Source: an uncultured Oscillospiraceae bacterium
GTDB lineage: Bacteria; Bacillota; Clostridia; Oscillospirales; Acutalibacteraceae
Reading direction: 5' to 3'
Assembly: GCA_910587835.1 (NCBI GenBank)
Contig: CAJUNQ010000008.1
Coordinates: 1 to 60,293, forward strand
Length of the DNA stretch: 60,293 nt
Of this stretch, positions 43,006 through 50,030 are shown piece after piece. Made by a program: the position numbers and the translations under genes. Position 1 is the first letter of the stretch. Each line of letters opens with the position of its first letter. The notes beneath the pieces are model-generated. The model was not told the DNA's origin. It saw only the letters and a program-made list of their open reading frames with translations, and did not search any database.

Positions 43006-44668
43006 CGGTGATCGACTCCTTCAGCTTTGTCAGTGCGATCTTGGTTTCGGCAGCGGTTTCGCCCAGCAGAGAGGCAATCTCCTGAACAATGCGCATCTGC
43101 TTATCCACCACCTTGTCGGCCACCTCTACGGTCTGGCGGCTGATGTCCTCCTTCTTCTCCCGCTCCAGCTGCTCATCTGTAATGTCGCGCATGACGCCGA
43201 TGAGGATGTGAAGGTCACGGTCGTAGACTACAGTCTGTTCCACATAGCATTTATATTCAGCCAGATATACCCGCTGGTCATGTACATCCCGCTTGGTGTT
43301 CAGTACGTTGAGGAACACGGTGGGGTCCAGAATGCGCACCACCGGCTCGCCCAGCACATCAGAGGCAGAGCGGATGTTCATGATCTTGCGGGCCATGTTG
43401 TTGATCTGCTGTACCTCCAGGTCCTCGTTGAGCACAATCAGGCCGTTGGGGGTGTTGTTGACAATGGCGTCGGAGAAGCTCTCGGCCTTGTCCTTGAGGA
43501 AGGGCAGACACATGCTGATCTCCGCCTTGCCCTGGCACACGGCAATGGCCTTTTCCCGGCAGGTGTTGTAGCCGCAGGAGCCGCAGTTGAGTTCCTGGGA
43601 GGGCTTGAACTTGCCCATCTGGCGGAGCACCGTGTTGATCTCCGCCTCGGTGGGAGCGGGGCTCTGCATTTCCAGATAGGGGAAGCTCTTCTTCATGCTT
43701 CTGGGCTCAGGCTGCTTAACCTCAAAGTCCCGCTCGCCGGCATAGTTGGAGACCGCCACATAGTCCCGCACCGGGGCGCGGTTCTCCATCACCGGGCCGC
43801 CGATGCAGCTGCCGGGGCAGATGGACATTTCGATAAAGCACTTGTGCAGCTTGCCGTCTATAATATCCCGCAGGGCCTTCATGCAGTTCTCTGCCCCGTC
43901 CAAAGCCAGATAGGCATAGCCGGGGGCATCCAGGGCCATGGTTTTCAAAATGCCGCCGGTGGTGGGGAAGAACCGGGCCCGGCTGCACTCCTCGCTGTCC
44001 AGCTCCTGCTCCAGCTTCACACCGGCCGTGTCCAGCCAGCGGGTCAGCTCCTCAAAGGTGAGGACGCAGTCCACAATATTCTCATAGCGCTCGGCCTCGT
44101 CCTTTTTGGCTACGCAGGGACCAATGAAAACGGTCTTCGCCTCGGGAACGCGCCGCTTGATATCCTTGCAGTGGGCCAGCATGGGGGAATCGATGTCTGC
44201 CAAAAACTCCAAAGCGGCGGGGAAATGCTTCTGAATGAGCAGATTGATGGAATGGCAGCAGGAGCTGATGATCACATCCCGCTTATCCTCTTTCAGCATA
44301 CGCTCGTACTCGGTTTTGACCATAGTAGCGCCCAGGGCAGTCTCCTCCACATCGAAGAAGCCCAGCTGCTTCAGCGCCCGGCGCATGGCGTTGATGCCCA
44401 CGCCGGGGTAATTGGCCACAAAGGAGGGCGCCATGCTGACAATCACCGGCGCGCCGGTCTGCATCAGCACCTTGGCCTTCTCAATGCCGTCTACAATCTC
44501 CTTGGCGTTTTGGGGGCAGACCACAAAGCACTCGCCGCAGAGGATACACTCGTCGTTGATGATGTGCGCCTGGCTGCCCGAAAAGCGGATGGCCTTTACG
44601 GGACAATGGCGGATGCACTTATAGCAGTTCTTACAGTTGGACTTTTTGAGCCGCAAAGAATCCGGCAT
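42998..44668 (-). CDS. PAS-containing [FeFe]-hydrogenase, sensory (group C/HydS) type
   Basis: 556 residues. Order: N-terminal 2x[4Fe-4S] ferredoxin (CKNCYKCIRHC; CILCGECFVVC); H-cluster domain with L1 ISSCCHSI, L2 GPCVAKKDE and L3 MSICPGSCIGGP (about 70-330); a 4Fe-4S motif CGSCGYNTCREKAIAVC (about 375-395); a PAS domain (GLIVLNEDLEVQQINNMARK ... VGVMRDITDEQ); C-terminal helices. The loop Cys residues are kept, but P-x-W after CC and the Met of L2 are lost, which fits the putatively sensory group rather than a catalytic enzyme. Overlaps the SpoIIE-type phosphatase gene. Probably an H2 or redox sensor (inference from family). Confidence 0.88.
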   Translation of the reverse strand: MPDSLRLKKSNCKNCYKCIRHCPVKAIRFSGSQAHIINDECILCGECFVVCPQNAKEIVDGIEKAKVLMQTGAPVIVSMAPSFVANYPGVGINAMRRALKQLGFFDVEETALGATMVKTEYERMLKEDKRDVIISSCCHSINLLIQKHFPAALEFLADIDSPMLAHCKDIKRRVPEAKTVFIGPCVAKKDEAERYENIVDCVLTFEELTRWLDTAGVKLEQELDSEECSRARFFPTTGGILKTMALDAPGYAYLALDGAENCMKALRDIIDGKLHKCFIEMSICPGSCIGGPVMENRAPVRDYVAVSNYAGERDFEVKQPEPRSMKKSFPYLEMQSPAPTEAEINTVLRQMGKFKPSQELNCGSCGYNTCREKAIAVCQGKAEISMCLPFLKDKAESFSDAIVNNTPNGLIVLNEDLEVQQINNMARKIMNIRSASDVLGEPVVRILDPTVFLNVLNTKRDVHDQRVYLAEYKCYVEQTVVYDRDLHILIGVMRDITDEQLEREKKEDISRQTVEVADKVVDKQMRIVQEIASLLGETAAETKIALTKLKESITDE

Positions 44669-44703
44669 ACTCCCAGTCTCCTTTCTTGAGAGGTATCAGG
44701 CTC

Positions 44704-44943
44704 TCAGACCTTGGCCTTAATCTCGGTCTCGAAGAACTGCTCCACGGTCTCGGGGGACACGGAATGGAACTGGTCGTCTACGGTGACGCACACGCCCTGC
44801 TGGCACTTGCCCATGCAGAAGGTACCGCCCAGGTCCACCTTCTCCTTCAGGCCGTTGTCGGCTACGAGCTGCTGCAGCTGCTCGACCACCTGGCGGGAAC
44901 CCTTGATATGGCAGGAGCTGCCGATGCACACTGTTACTTTCAT
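44704..44943 (-). CDS. thioredoxin-like [2Fe-2S] ferredoxin (NuoE C-terminal type)
   Basis: 79 residues. The four cluster cysteines are in the NuoE pattern: C-x4-C (CIGSSC) near the start and C-x3-C (CMGKC) near residue 45. It starts at an ATG with AGGAGGTCAAAATC and is the first gene of the hydrogenase operon. Such proteins pass electrons between ferredoxin or NAD-linked partners and hydrogenases; here the partner is probably the PAS-containing hydrogenase next to it. Confidence 0.85.
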   Translation of the reverse strand: MKVTVCIGSSCHIKGSRQVVEQLQQLVADNGLKEKVDLGGTFCMGKCQQGVCVTVDDQFHSVSPETVEQFFETEIKAKV

Positions 44944-44989
44944 GATTTTGACCTCCTAATAGAGTGTTATGGTGGAAACTTATAGCTTC

Positions 44990-45018
44990 ATTGTAGCATT
45001 TTTCGAGCTTATTTGCAA
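44990..45018 (-). promoter_or_regulatory. promoter of the four-gene hydrogenase operon
   Basis: Reverse strand: TTGCAA (45013-45018), 17-bp spacer, TACAAT (44990-44995), about 45 bp from the first ATG. Confidence 0.65.
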
Positions 45019-45045
45019 ATAGAAAATTTTGATATCTGCACAATC

Positions 45046-45070
45046 GTTATCGATAACTATTTATCGATAA
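45046..45070. promoter_or_regulatory. two tandem palindromes upstream of the hydrogenase promoter
   Basis: GTTATCGATAAC (45046-45057) and TTATCGATAA (45061-45070) are perfect palindromes sharing the core TTATCGATAA, with centres about 14 bp apart. They lie roughly 30-55 bp upstream of the -35 box, a position suited to an activator. Confidence 0.5.
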
Positions 45071-45263
45071 TTTGAGAAAGAAAATCAGTAATTCTGCTCA
45101 ACCGGGCTGACAGAACCTGGCAGAATCACAATGATTCCCCGGCAGGCCTGTCTCCCGGCCCATAGCCTCATCTCACAGTGTATAGCTGCGGATACGTCCC
45201 TAGCCACAGCCGAAGCTTCTGCCCGCAGTCTTGCCGGCGCCCTGTCCTGTAAATCAGATTGCG
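45071..45263. other. intergenic stretch, nothing identified
   Basis: Between the palindromes and the MITE-like repeat. Short ORFs are present on both strands but none has a ribosome site or recognisable sequence. Confidence 0.4.
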
Positions 45264-45399
45264 GGGAGTGTCCCATTCGCAGATTTTATATAGAGGTCCA
45301 GTCTAGGTCTCCGTTCCGGGAACTCCGGATAAATGGGTAATTACAGGGAACTGCCCCTGTAAATCAGTCCTGTTATAAAATGCGCGATAGGACACTCCC
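45264..45399. mobile_element. 136-bp MITE-like repeat, copy A
   Basis: Bounded by perfect 10-bp inverted ends GGGAGTGTCC / GGACACTCCC, extending imperfectly to about 25 bp (ATTTTATA on both arms). An internal dyad TTACAGGG / CCCCTGTAA is present. It is 98% identical (3 differences by eye) to copy B at 52870-53005, same orientation. No ORF. Ends 16 bp before the -35 box of the atp operon. Confidence 0.85.
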
Positions 45400-45415
45400 G
45401 CCGTGGCCCCCATAC

Positions 45416-45444
45416 TTGACAAGCGGAGGCAGAATTGCTATAAT
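45416..45444 (+). promoter_or_regulatory. consensus promoter of the atp operon
   Basis: TTGACA (45416-45421), 17-bp spacer, TATAAT (45439-45444): a perfect sigma-A promoter. The transcript would have a leader of about 150 nt before atpB, containing an inverted repeat CAAAGCG / CGCTTTG. Confidence 0.9.
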
Positions 45445-45603
45445 CAAAGCGTTGCCGATGTGCTCGGACAGCGCCGCGCAGCGCTTTGAGCGGTTGGCCT
45501 TGGGTGCTGGGGGACAGCCTTTTGCCGGGCCGTGCAGTCCCCAGCGCCAGCGCCGCCTCCCAAAGCTTTGAGCAGCGCTGCCCTGAAAGAAAGGAAGTGC
45601 GCG

Positions 45604-46416
45604 ATGAAACAACATAAAAAAGGGCTGGTAATATGGCTGGCCCTGGTGGTGCTGCTGCTGGCAGCCGCGCTGCTGGTAGGCTCCCAGGGCCGCGCCGAAA
45701 GCGTTCAGCAGGCCATGCGGGACGCGGTGCTCCACGATGAGAACCGAATCGCCCTGTTTGGGGGAAAGACCGTCAGCCCTGGGCTGGTCTCCGCATTTAC
45801 CGTGACAGGCTTTCTGCTGGCCGGCGCGGCCTGCCTGCGTATTTTTGTCATCCCGAAATTCCGGCTTTCCCCGGGCAGGCTCCAGATGTTGCTGGAGGAG
45901 GCGGTGGGACTGTTCGACCGTATGGCCAAAGAAAGCAGCCCCCATCGCAACAGCTTTTTGGGGGCTTATCTTTTTGCCGCCGGGGCCTATATCTTTACCG
46001 GCACCCTGTTTGAGCTGCTGGGCCTGCAGGCTGTCACTGCCGCAGGACATCCCATCACGCTGCCCGCGCCCCTGTCAGACGTAAACGCGGCCATTGCCAT
46101 GGGGGTGCTGTCTTATCTGGTGATTCTCTCCGGGGGCATTGCCGCCAATGGAATCAAGGGTGTGGGCAAAACCCTCAAGGAGTTCTCCCTGCCCATCTCC
46201 ATGAGCTTCCGCCTGTTTGGCGCCCTGCTCAGCGGCCTGCTGGTGACAGAGCTGGTGTACTACTATGTGAACCTGAGCTTTGTGCTGCCGGTGGTTGTTG
46301 GGGTGATGTTCACCCTGCTCCATGCGCTGATACAGAGCTATGTGCTCACCATGCTGGTGGCCCTCTATTACGGCGAGGTGTCTGAGAAAGCGGAGAAGGT
46401 GAAAAAGGCACCGTAA
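45604..46416 (+). CDS. atpB: ATP synthase F0 subunit a
   Basis: 270 residues. An N-terminal helix with short outside loop, then the conserved membrane core. The essential stator arginine is in MSFRLFGALLSG, and the terminal helix carries LIQSYVLTMLVALYYGE. Start: ATG at 45604 (MKQHKKGLV) after AAAGAAAGGAAG; the frame extends 24 codons upstream without a site. Subunit a forms the proton (or Na+) half-channels against the c-ring. First gene of the operon a-c-b-(delta)alpha-gamma-beta-epsilon; no atpI precedes it. Confidence 0.93.
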   Translation: MKQHKKGLVIWLALVVLLLAAALLVGSQGRAESVQQAMRDAVLHDENRIALFGGKTVSPGLVSAFTVTGFLLAGAACLRIFVIPKFRLSPGRLQMLLEEAVGLFDRMAKESSPHRNSFLGAYLFAAGAYIFTGTLFELLGLQAVTAAGHPITLPAPLSDVNAAIAMGVLSYLVILSGGIAANGIKGVGKTLKEFSLPISMSFRLFGALLSGLLVTELVYYYVNLSFVLPVVVGVMFTLLHALIQSYVLTMLVALYYGEVSEKAEKVKKAP

Positions 46417-46502
46417 CGCTGCTGTGCGATAAAGCTGACGGCCCGGCAACTATAACCGCCCCAAAAGCGAAAAAGGGGCATTTTTCAGGAGGTCGACTAC
46501 AT

Positions 46503-46859
46503 ATGAAATTCATTTTTCGCCATAAAAGACTGATCTGCGCCCTGATTGTGGCGCTGCTTACTGTTCTGCTGCTGGCTGTGCCCGCCTTTGCCGCCGGCGA
46601 GGGGGCCGAGGCCGCTGCCCAGGCCGCTGACGGAAGCCTGGGAGCCAAGGCCCTGGCCGCTGGCATTGCCGTAGGCCTGGCTGCTGCCGGCGGCGCGGTG
46701 GGCATGGGCATTGCCACCGCAAAAACCACAGAGAGCATCTCCCGCCAGCCAGAGGCTGACGGCAAGATCCGCACCACCCTGATGCTGGGCCTGGTGTTTA
46801 TCGAGACCGCCATCATCTATGCGCTGCTGGTGGTCATTCTGATCATCTTCGTACTGTAA
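46503..46859 (+). CDS. atpE: ATP synthase F0 subunit c with N-terminal extension
   Basis: 118 residues, about 35-40 longer than usual. The two-helix hairpin is at about 48-118, with the ion-binding Glu in VFIETAIIY and the loop SRQPEADGK. The glutamine expected in helix 1 of Na+-type rings (GQG) is Met here (VGMGIA), which argues for proton use, although the Thr after Glu is hydroxylated as in Na+ rings. The extra N-terminus (KRLICALIVALLTVLLLAVP then AFAAGEG) looks like a cleavable signal peptide with an A-x-A site, followed by an Ala/Gly-rich linker. A CAGGAGGTCG site precedes the ATG. Confidence 0.92.
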   Translation: MKFIFRHKRLICALIVALLTVLLLAVPAFAAGEGAEAAAQAADGSLGAKALAAGIAVGLAAAGGAVGMGIATAKTTESISRQPEADGKIRTTLMLGLVFIETAIIYALLVVILIIFVL

Positions 46860-46875
46860 GGGTGGTGGAGAAGCG

Positions 46876-47373
46876 ATGAATGTCCCATTGAATATTGATT
46901 GGCAGCAGATTCTGCTGCATTGGCTGAACCTTGCCATTCTCACCGGCGGGCTGTACTTTTTGCTGTTCAAGCCCGTGAAGGCCTTTATGGAAAAGCGGGA
47001 GGCCCACTATAAGGAGCTGGACCGCCAGGCCGACCAGAAGCTGGAGGAGGCCCGGCAGGTCCAGGAGGAATATCAGTCAAAAATGGCCGCTATGGAGGAG
47101 GAGCTGCGCCAGACCCGCATCCAGAGCCAGCAGGCGGTGCAGAAGTCGGTGGAGGAGCAGCTGGCCCAGGCCAAGCTTCAGGCAGAGGAGATCATCAAGG
47201 ACGCCCGGATTGCCGCGGACCACAGCCGGGAGAAGGCCATAAAGGACTCTCAGCGGGAGCTGAAAAAGCTGGCCGCCGAGGCTGCGGAAAAGCTGGCATT
47301 TCACCCAGGGGAGGACCCCTTCGACCAGTTTTTGAATTTGGCGGAGGGAGGGAAGGCCCATGAGAGCCGATAG
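46876..47373 (+). CDS. atpF: ATP synthase F0 subunit b
   Basis: 165 residues: a short N-terminal part (INWQ-like NIDWQQILLHWLNLAILTGG membrane helix) followed by a long charged coiled coil (AHYKELDRQADQKLEEARQV ... REKAIKDSQRELKKLAAEAA). It forms the peripheral stalk from the membrane to F1. Start ATG after GGTGGTGGAGAAGCG. Its stop overlaps the alpha-fusion start by 14 nt. Its C-terminus would normally bind the delta subunit, which here is represented only by the domain fused to alpha. Confidence 0.92.
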   Translation: MNVPLNIDWQQILLHWLNLAILTGGLYFLLFKPVKAFMEKREAHYKELDRQADQKLEEARQVQEEYQSKMAAMEEELRQTRIQSQQAVQKSVEEQLAQAKLQAEEIIKDARIAADHSREKAIKDSQRELKKLAAEAAEKLAFHPGEDPFDQFLNLAEGGKAHESR

Positions 47374-49132
47374 AGGACACCTCAAGGCTGTTCTGCGCAG
47401 CGCCCAGGAGCCCACGCCCCAGCAGCTGCAGCGTTTTGAGGCCTTTTTAAAGCAGACCTACCGCCGCCGGGTGCCGTTGACCTGGGAGAAGGACGACAGC
47501 CTGCAGACCGGCTTCCGGCTTCAGGCCGGGTCTGACGTTTATGACTGGACCCCCTATGGACTGGTGCGGCAGTTTCAGGACTATCTGCGCCAGCTGCGCC
47601 CCGGCCAGGAGGATATTGTCCCCCTGATGCGGGAGGCGGTGGAGGACTGGTCCCCTGCCGTGGCCCCGGAGGAGATTGGCGAGGTGCTCACCGTGGATGG
47701 GGAGATTGCCACCGTGGGCGGGCTGGACCACGCCCAGTACGGAGAGATATTGCTGTTTGAGGGCGGCGTGAAGGGCATGGTGCAGGACCTGCGCCGGGAG
47801 GACCTGAGCTGCATCATCTTTGGCGACGCGGAGGCCATCAGCGCCGGCAGCATGGTGCGCCGCACCCTGAAAACCGCCGCCATGCGGGTGGGCGATGGCT
47901 TTTTGGGCCGGGTGGTGGACGCCCTGGGTATGCCGGTAGACGGCAAGGGCCCCATTGAGGCTGAGACCCACCGCCCCATTGAGGCCCCCGCCCCGGGCAT
48001 TCTGGACCGCCAGCCGGTAAACGAGCCCATGGAGACCGGGCTTTTGGCCATTGACTCCATGTTTCCCATTGGCCGGGGCCAGCGGGAGCTGATTATCGGC
48101 GACCGGCAGACCGGCAAAACCGCCATTGCCCTGGATACGATTCTCAACCAGAAGGGCAAGAATGTGGTGTGCATCTATGTGGCCATTGGCCAAAAGACCA
48201 GCAGCGTGGCCCAGATGGTGGAGAACCTGCGCCGCCGGGGCGCCATGGAGTACACTGCGGTGGTCAACGCCCCTGCGGGGGACAGCGCCGCCCTGCAGTA
48301 TATCGCCCCCTATGCCGGCTGCGCTCTGGGAGAATACTTTATGTACCAGGGCCGGGACGTGCTGATTGTGTATGACGACCTCTCCAAGCACGCCATTGCC
48401 TACCGGGCCCTGAGCCTGTTGCTGGAACGCTCCCCCGGCCGGGAGGCCTACCCGGGAGACGTGTTCTACCTCCACTCCCGCCTGCTGGAGCGGGCGGCCC
48501 ATCTCAGCGACGAGCTGGGCGGGGGCAGCATGACCGCCCTGCCTATTGTAGAGACCCAGGCAGGGGACGTGTCCGCCTATATTCCTACCAACATCATCTC
48601 CATCACCGACGGACAGATTTTTTTGGAGAGCGATCTGTTCTTCTCCGGTCAGCGGCCTGCGGTGAACGTGGGCCTGTCCGTGTCCCGCGTGGGCGGCGAT
48701 GCCCAGACCAAGGCCATGAAGGCCGCGGCAGGCACCTTGCGCCTTGAGCTGGCCCAGTACCGGGAGATGGAGGTGTTCACTCAGTTTTCCAGCGATCTGG
48801 ACGAGGCCACCAAGCGGCAGCTGAGCTACGGCCAGGGTCTGATGCGTCTGCTGCGCCAGCCCCAGTACGCCCCCTTCAGCCACCATGGGCAGATCATTCT
48901 GCTGACAGCGGCCATGGGCCACAAAATGCAGGAGGTGCCCCTGGACCGGCTGGACGCCTTTAAGACCGGGCTGGTAGCCTATGTGGAGCGCCGGGCCGAC
49001 GACCTGTGTCAGAAGCTGAACGTGACCCGCCGGCTCACCGAGGACGACAGGGAGGATATTCTGGGGCTGACAGCCAGCTACCTCTCCGAGTTCCTGGGCA
49101 CGGAAAAAGCGGCCGGAAAGAGTGGTGTCTGA
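47360..49132 (+). CDS. atpA: ATP synthase F1 subunit alpha with fused delta C-terminal domain
   Basis: 590 residues, about 78 longer than usual alpha: Walker A GDRQTGKT begins at residue 247 instead of about 169. Residues about 13-78 align by eye with the C-terminal domain of AtpH (delta): PQQLQRFEAFLKQ, YRRRVPLTWEKDDSLQTGF, GSDVYDWTPYGLVRQFQ match the E. coli blocks EQQLAKISAAMEK, SRKVKLNCKIDKSVMAG, GDMVIDGSVRGRLER. Alpha itself is complete (EEIGEVLTVDGEIATVGGLD, VDALGMPVDGKG, SDLDEATKRQL). A good site (GGAGGGAAGG, 5 nt spacing) precedes the ATG at 47360, so the extension is translated. No separate atpH exists in the operon. See findings. Confidence 0.9.
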   Translation: MRADRGHLKAVLRSAQEPTPQQLQRFEAFLKQTYRRRVPLTWEKDDSLQTGFRLQAGSDVYDWTPYGLVRQFQDYLRQLRPGQEDIVPLMREAVEDWSPAVAPEEIGEVLTVDGEIATVGGLDHAQYGEILLFEGGVKGMVQDLRREDLSCIIFGDAEAISAGSMVRRTLKTAAMRVGDGFLGRVVDALGMPVDGKGPIEAETHRPIEAPAPGILDRQPVNEPMETGLLAIDSMFPIGRGQRELIIGDRQTGKTAIALDTILNQKGKNVVCIYVAIGQKTSSVAQMVENLRRRGAMEYTAVVNAPAGDSAALQYIAPYAGCALGEYFMYQGRDVLIVYDDLSKHAIAYRALSLLLERSPGREAYPGDVFYLHSRLLERAAHLSDELGGGSMTALPIVETQAGDVSAYIPTNIISITDGQIFLESDLFFSGQRPAVNVGLSVSRVGGDAQTKAMKAAAGTLRLELAQYREMEVFTQFSSDLDEATKRQLSYGQGLMRLLRQPQYAPFSHHGQIILLTAAMGHKMQEVPLDRLDAFKTGLVAYVERRADDLCQKLNVTRRLTEDDREDILGLTASYLSEFLGTEKAAGKSGV

Positions 49133-49133
49133 C

Positions 49134-50030
49134 ATGCCCAGTACCAAGGAGATCAAGACCCACATGGAGAGCGTGGGAGAGACCCGGAAGATCACCAACG
49201 CCATGTACCTGATCGCCTCTACCAAGCTGCGCCGGGCCCGGCAGGAGCTGGAAAACACCCGCCCCTATTTTGAGGCCCTGCAGGGGGAGATCAAGCGCAT
49301 TTTCCGCACGGCGGGCAATGTGGACAGCCATTATTTTTACCCGCCCCAGGGCGCGCCCCCTTTGAACGGCACTTACGGCTGTCTGGTGATCACCGCTGAC
49401 AAGGGCTTGGCCGGGGCCTATAACCAGAACGCCATCAAGCGGGCCATGGAGCTGCTGAATGCCCACCCGGACACCAAGCTGTTTGTGGTGGGAGAGTATG
49501 GCCGGCGTTTTTTTGACAGCCACCGCATTCCCATTGAGCACAGCTTTCTCTATACAGCCCAGAACCCCACCATGATGCGGGCCAGAGAGATCAGCGCATT
49601 GCTGCTGGACGGCTTTGACCGGGGGGAGCTGCAGAAGATCTATGTGGTATATACCGACATGGAGAACAGCATGAGCTTTCAGGCCCGGTGCAGCCGCCTG
49701 CTGCCCTTTCACCGTAAAATTTTTACAGACACGGCGGAGCATGAGCGTCAGGTGCGGGAGACCTTTGAATTTTTGCCAGACGTGAGAACTGTGCTGAACA
49801 GCATGATGCCCAGCTATGTGTCGGGCTTTATTTACAGCGCCCTGATCGACAGCTTCTGCTGCGAGCAGAACGCCCGGATGACAGCCATGGACAGCGCTAA
49901 CCAGAACGCGGAAAACCTGCTGACGGAGCTGTCCTTGCAGTATAACCGGGTGCGTCAGGCGGGCATTACCCAGGAAATTACAGAAATTTCAGCCGGGGCC
50001 AAGGCCCAGCGCCAGAAAAAGGAGAGGTGA
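49134..50030 (+). CDS. atpG: ATP synthase F1 subunit gamma
   Basis: 298 residues. The N-terminal helix has the family pattern (EIKTHMESVGETRKITNAMY LIAS) and the C-terminal helix the pattern ARMTAMDSANQNAENLL...YNRVRQAGITQEITEI. Between them is the Rossmann-like domain (CLVITADKGLAGAYN). It is the rotor shaft of F1. The ATG at 49134 lies 1 nt after the alpha stop; a GTG at 49122 is in frame but inside alpha. Its stop overlaps the beta start. Confidence 0.93.
   Translation: MPSTKEIKTHMESVGETRKITNAMYLIASTKLRRARQELENTRPYFEALQGEIKRIFRTAGNVDSHYFYPPQGAPPLNGTYGCLVITADKGLAGAYNQNAIKRAMELLNAHPDTKLFVVGEYGRRFFDSHRIPIEHSFLYTAQNPTMMRAREISALLLDGFDRGELQKIYVVYTDMENSMSFQARCSRLLPFHRKIFTDTAEHERQVRETFEFLPDVRTVLNSMMPSYVSGFIYSALIDSFCCEQNARMTAMDSANQNAENLLTELSLQYNRVRQAGITQEITEISAGAKAQRQKKER

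Noticed and set aside
42965..44689. 574-codon open frame antisense to the PAS-hydrogenase gene
   Set aside because: Shadow frame; the opposite strand carries all ferredoxin and H-cluster motifs.
45046..45070. Rex-type operator for the hydrogenase operon
   Set aside because: The palindrome core is TTATCGATAA, not the TTGTGA/TTGTTAA half-sites expected of Rex.
46503..46859. Na+-specific c-ring
   Set aside because: The helix-1 glutamine is replaced by Met, so sodium specificity cannot be supported from sequence.
47447..49258. 603-codon open frame antisense to atpA
   Set aside because: Shadow of atpA; His/Gly/Leu-rich with no recognisable domain.
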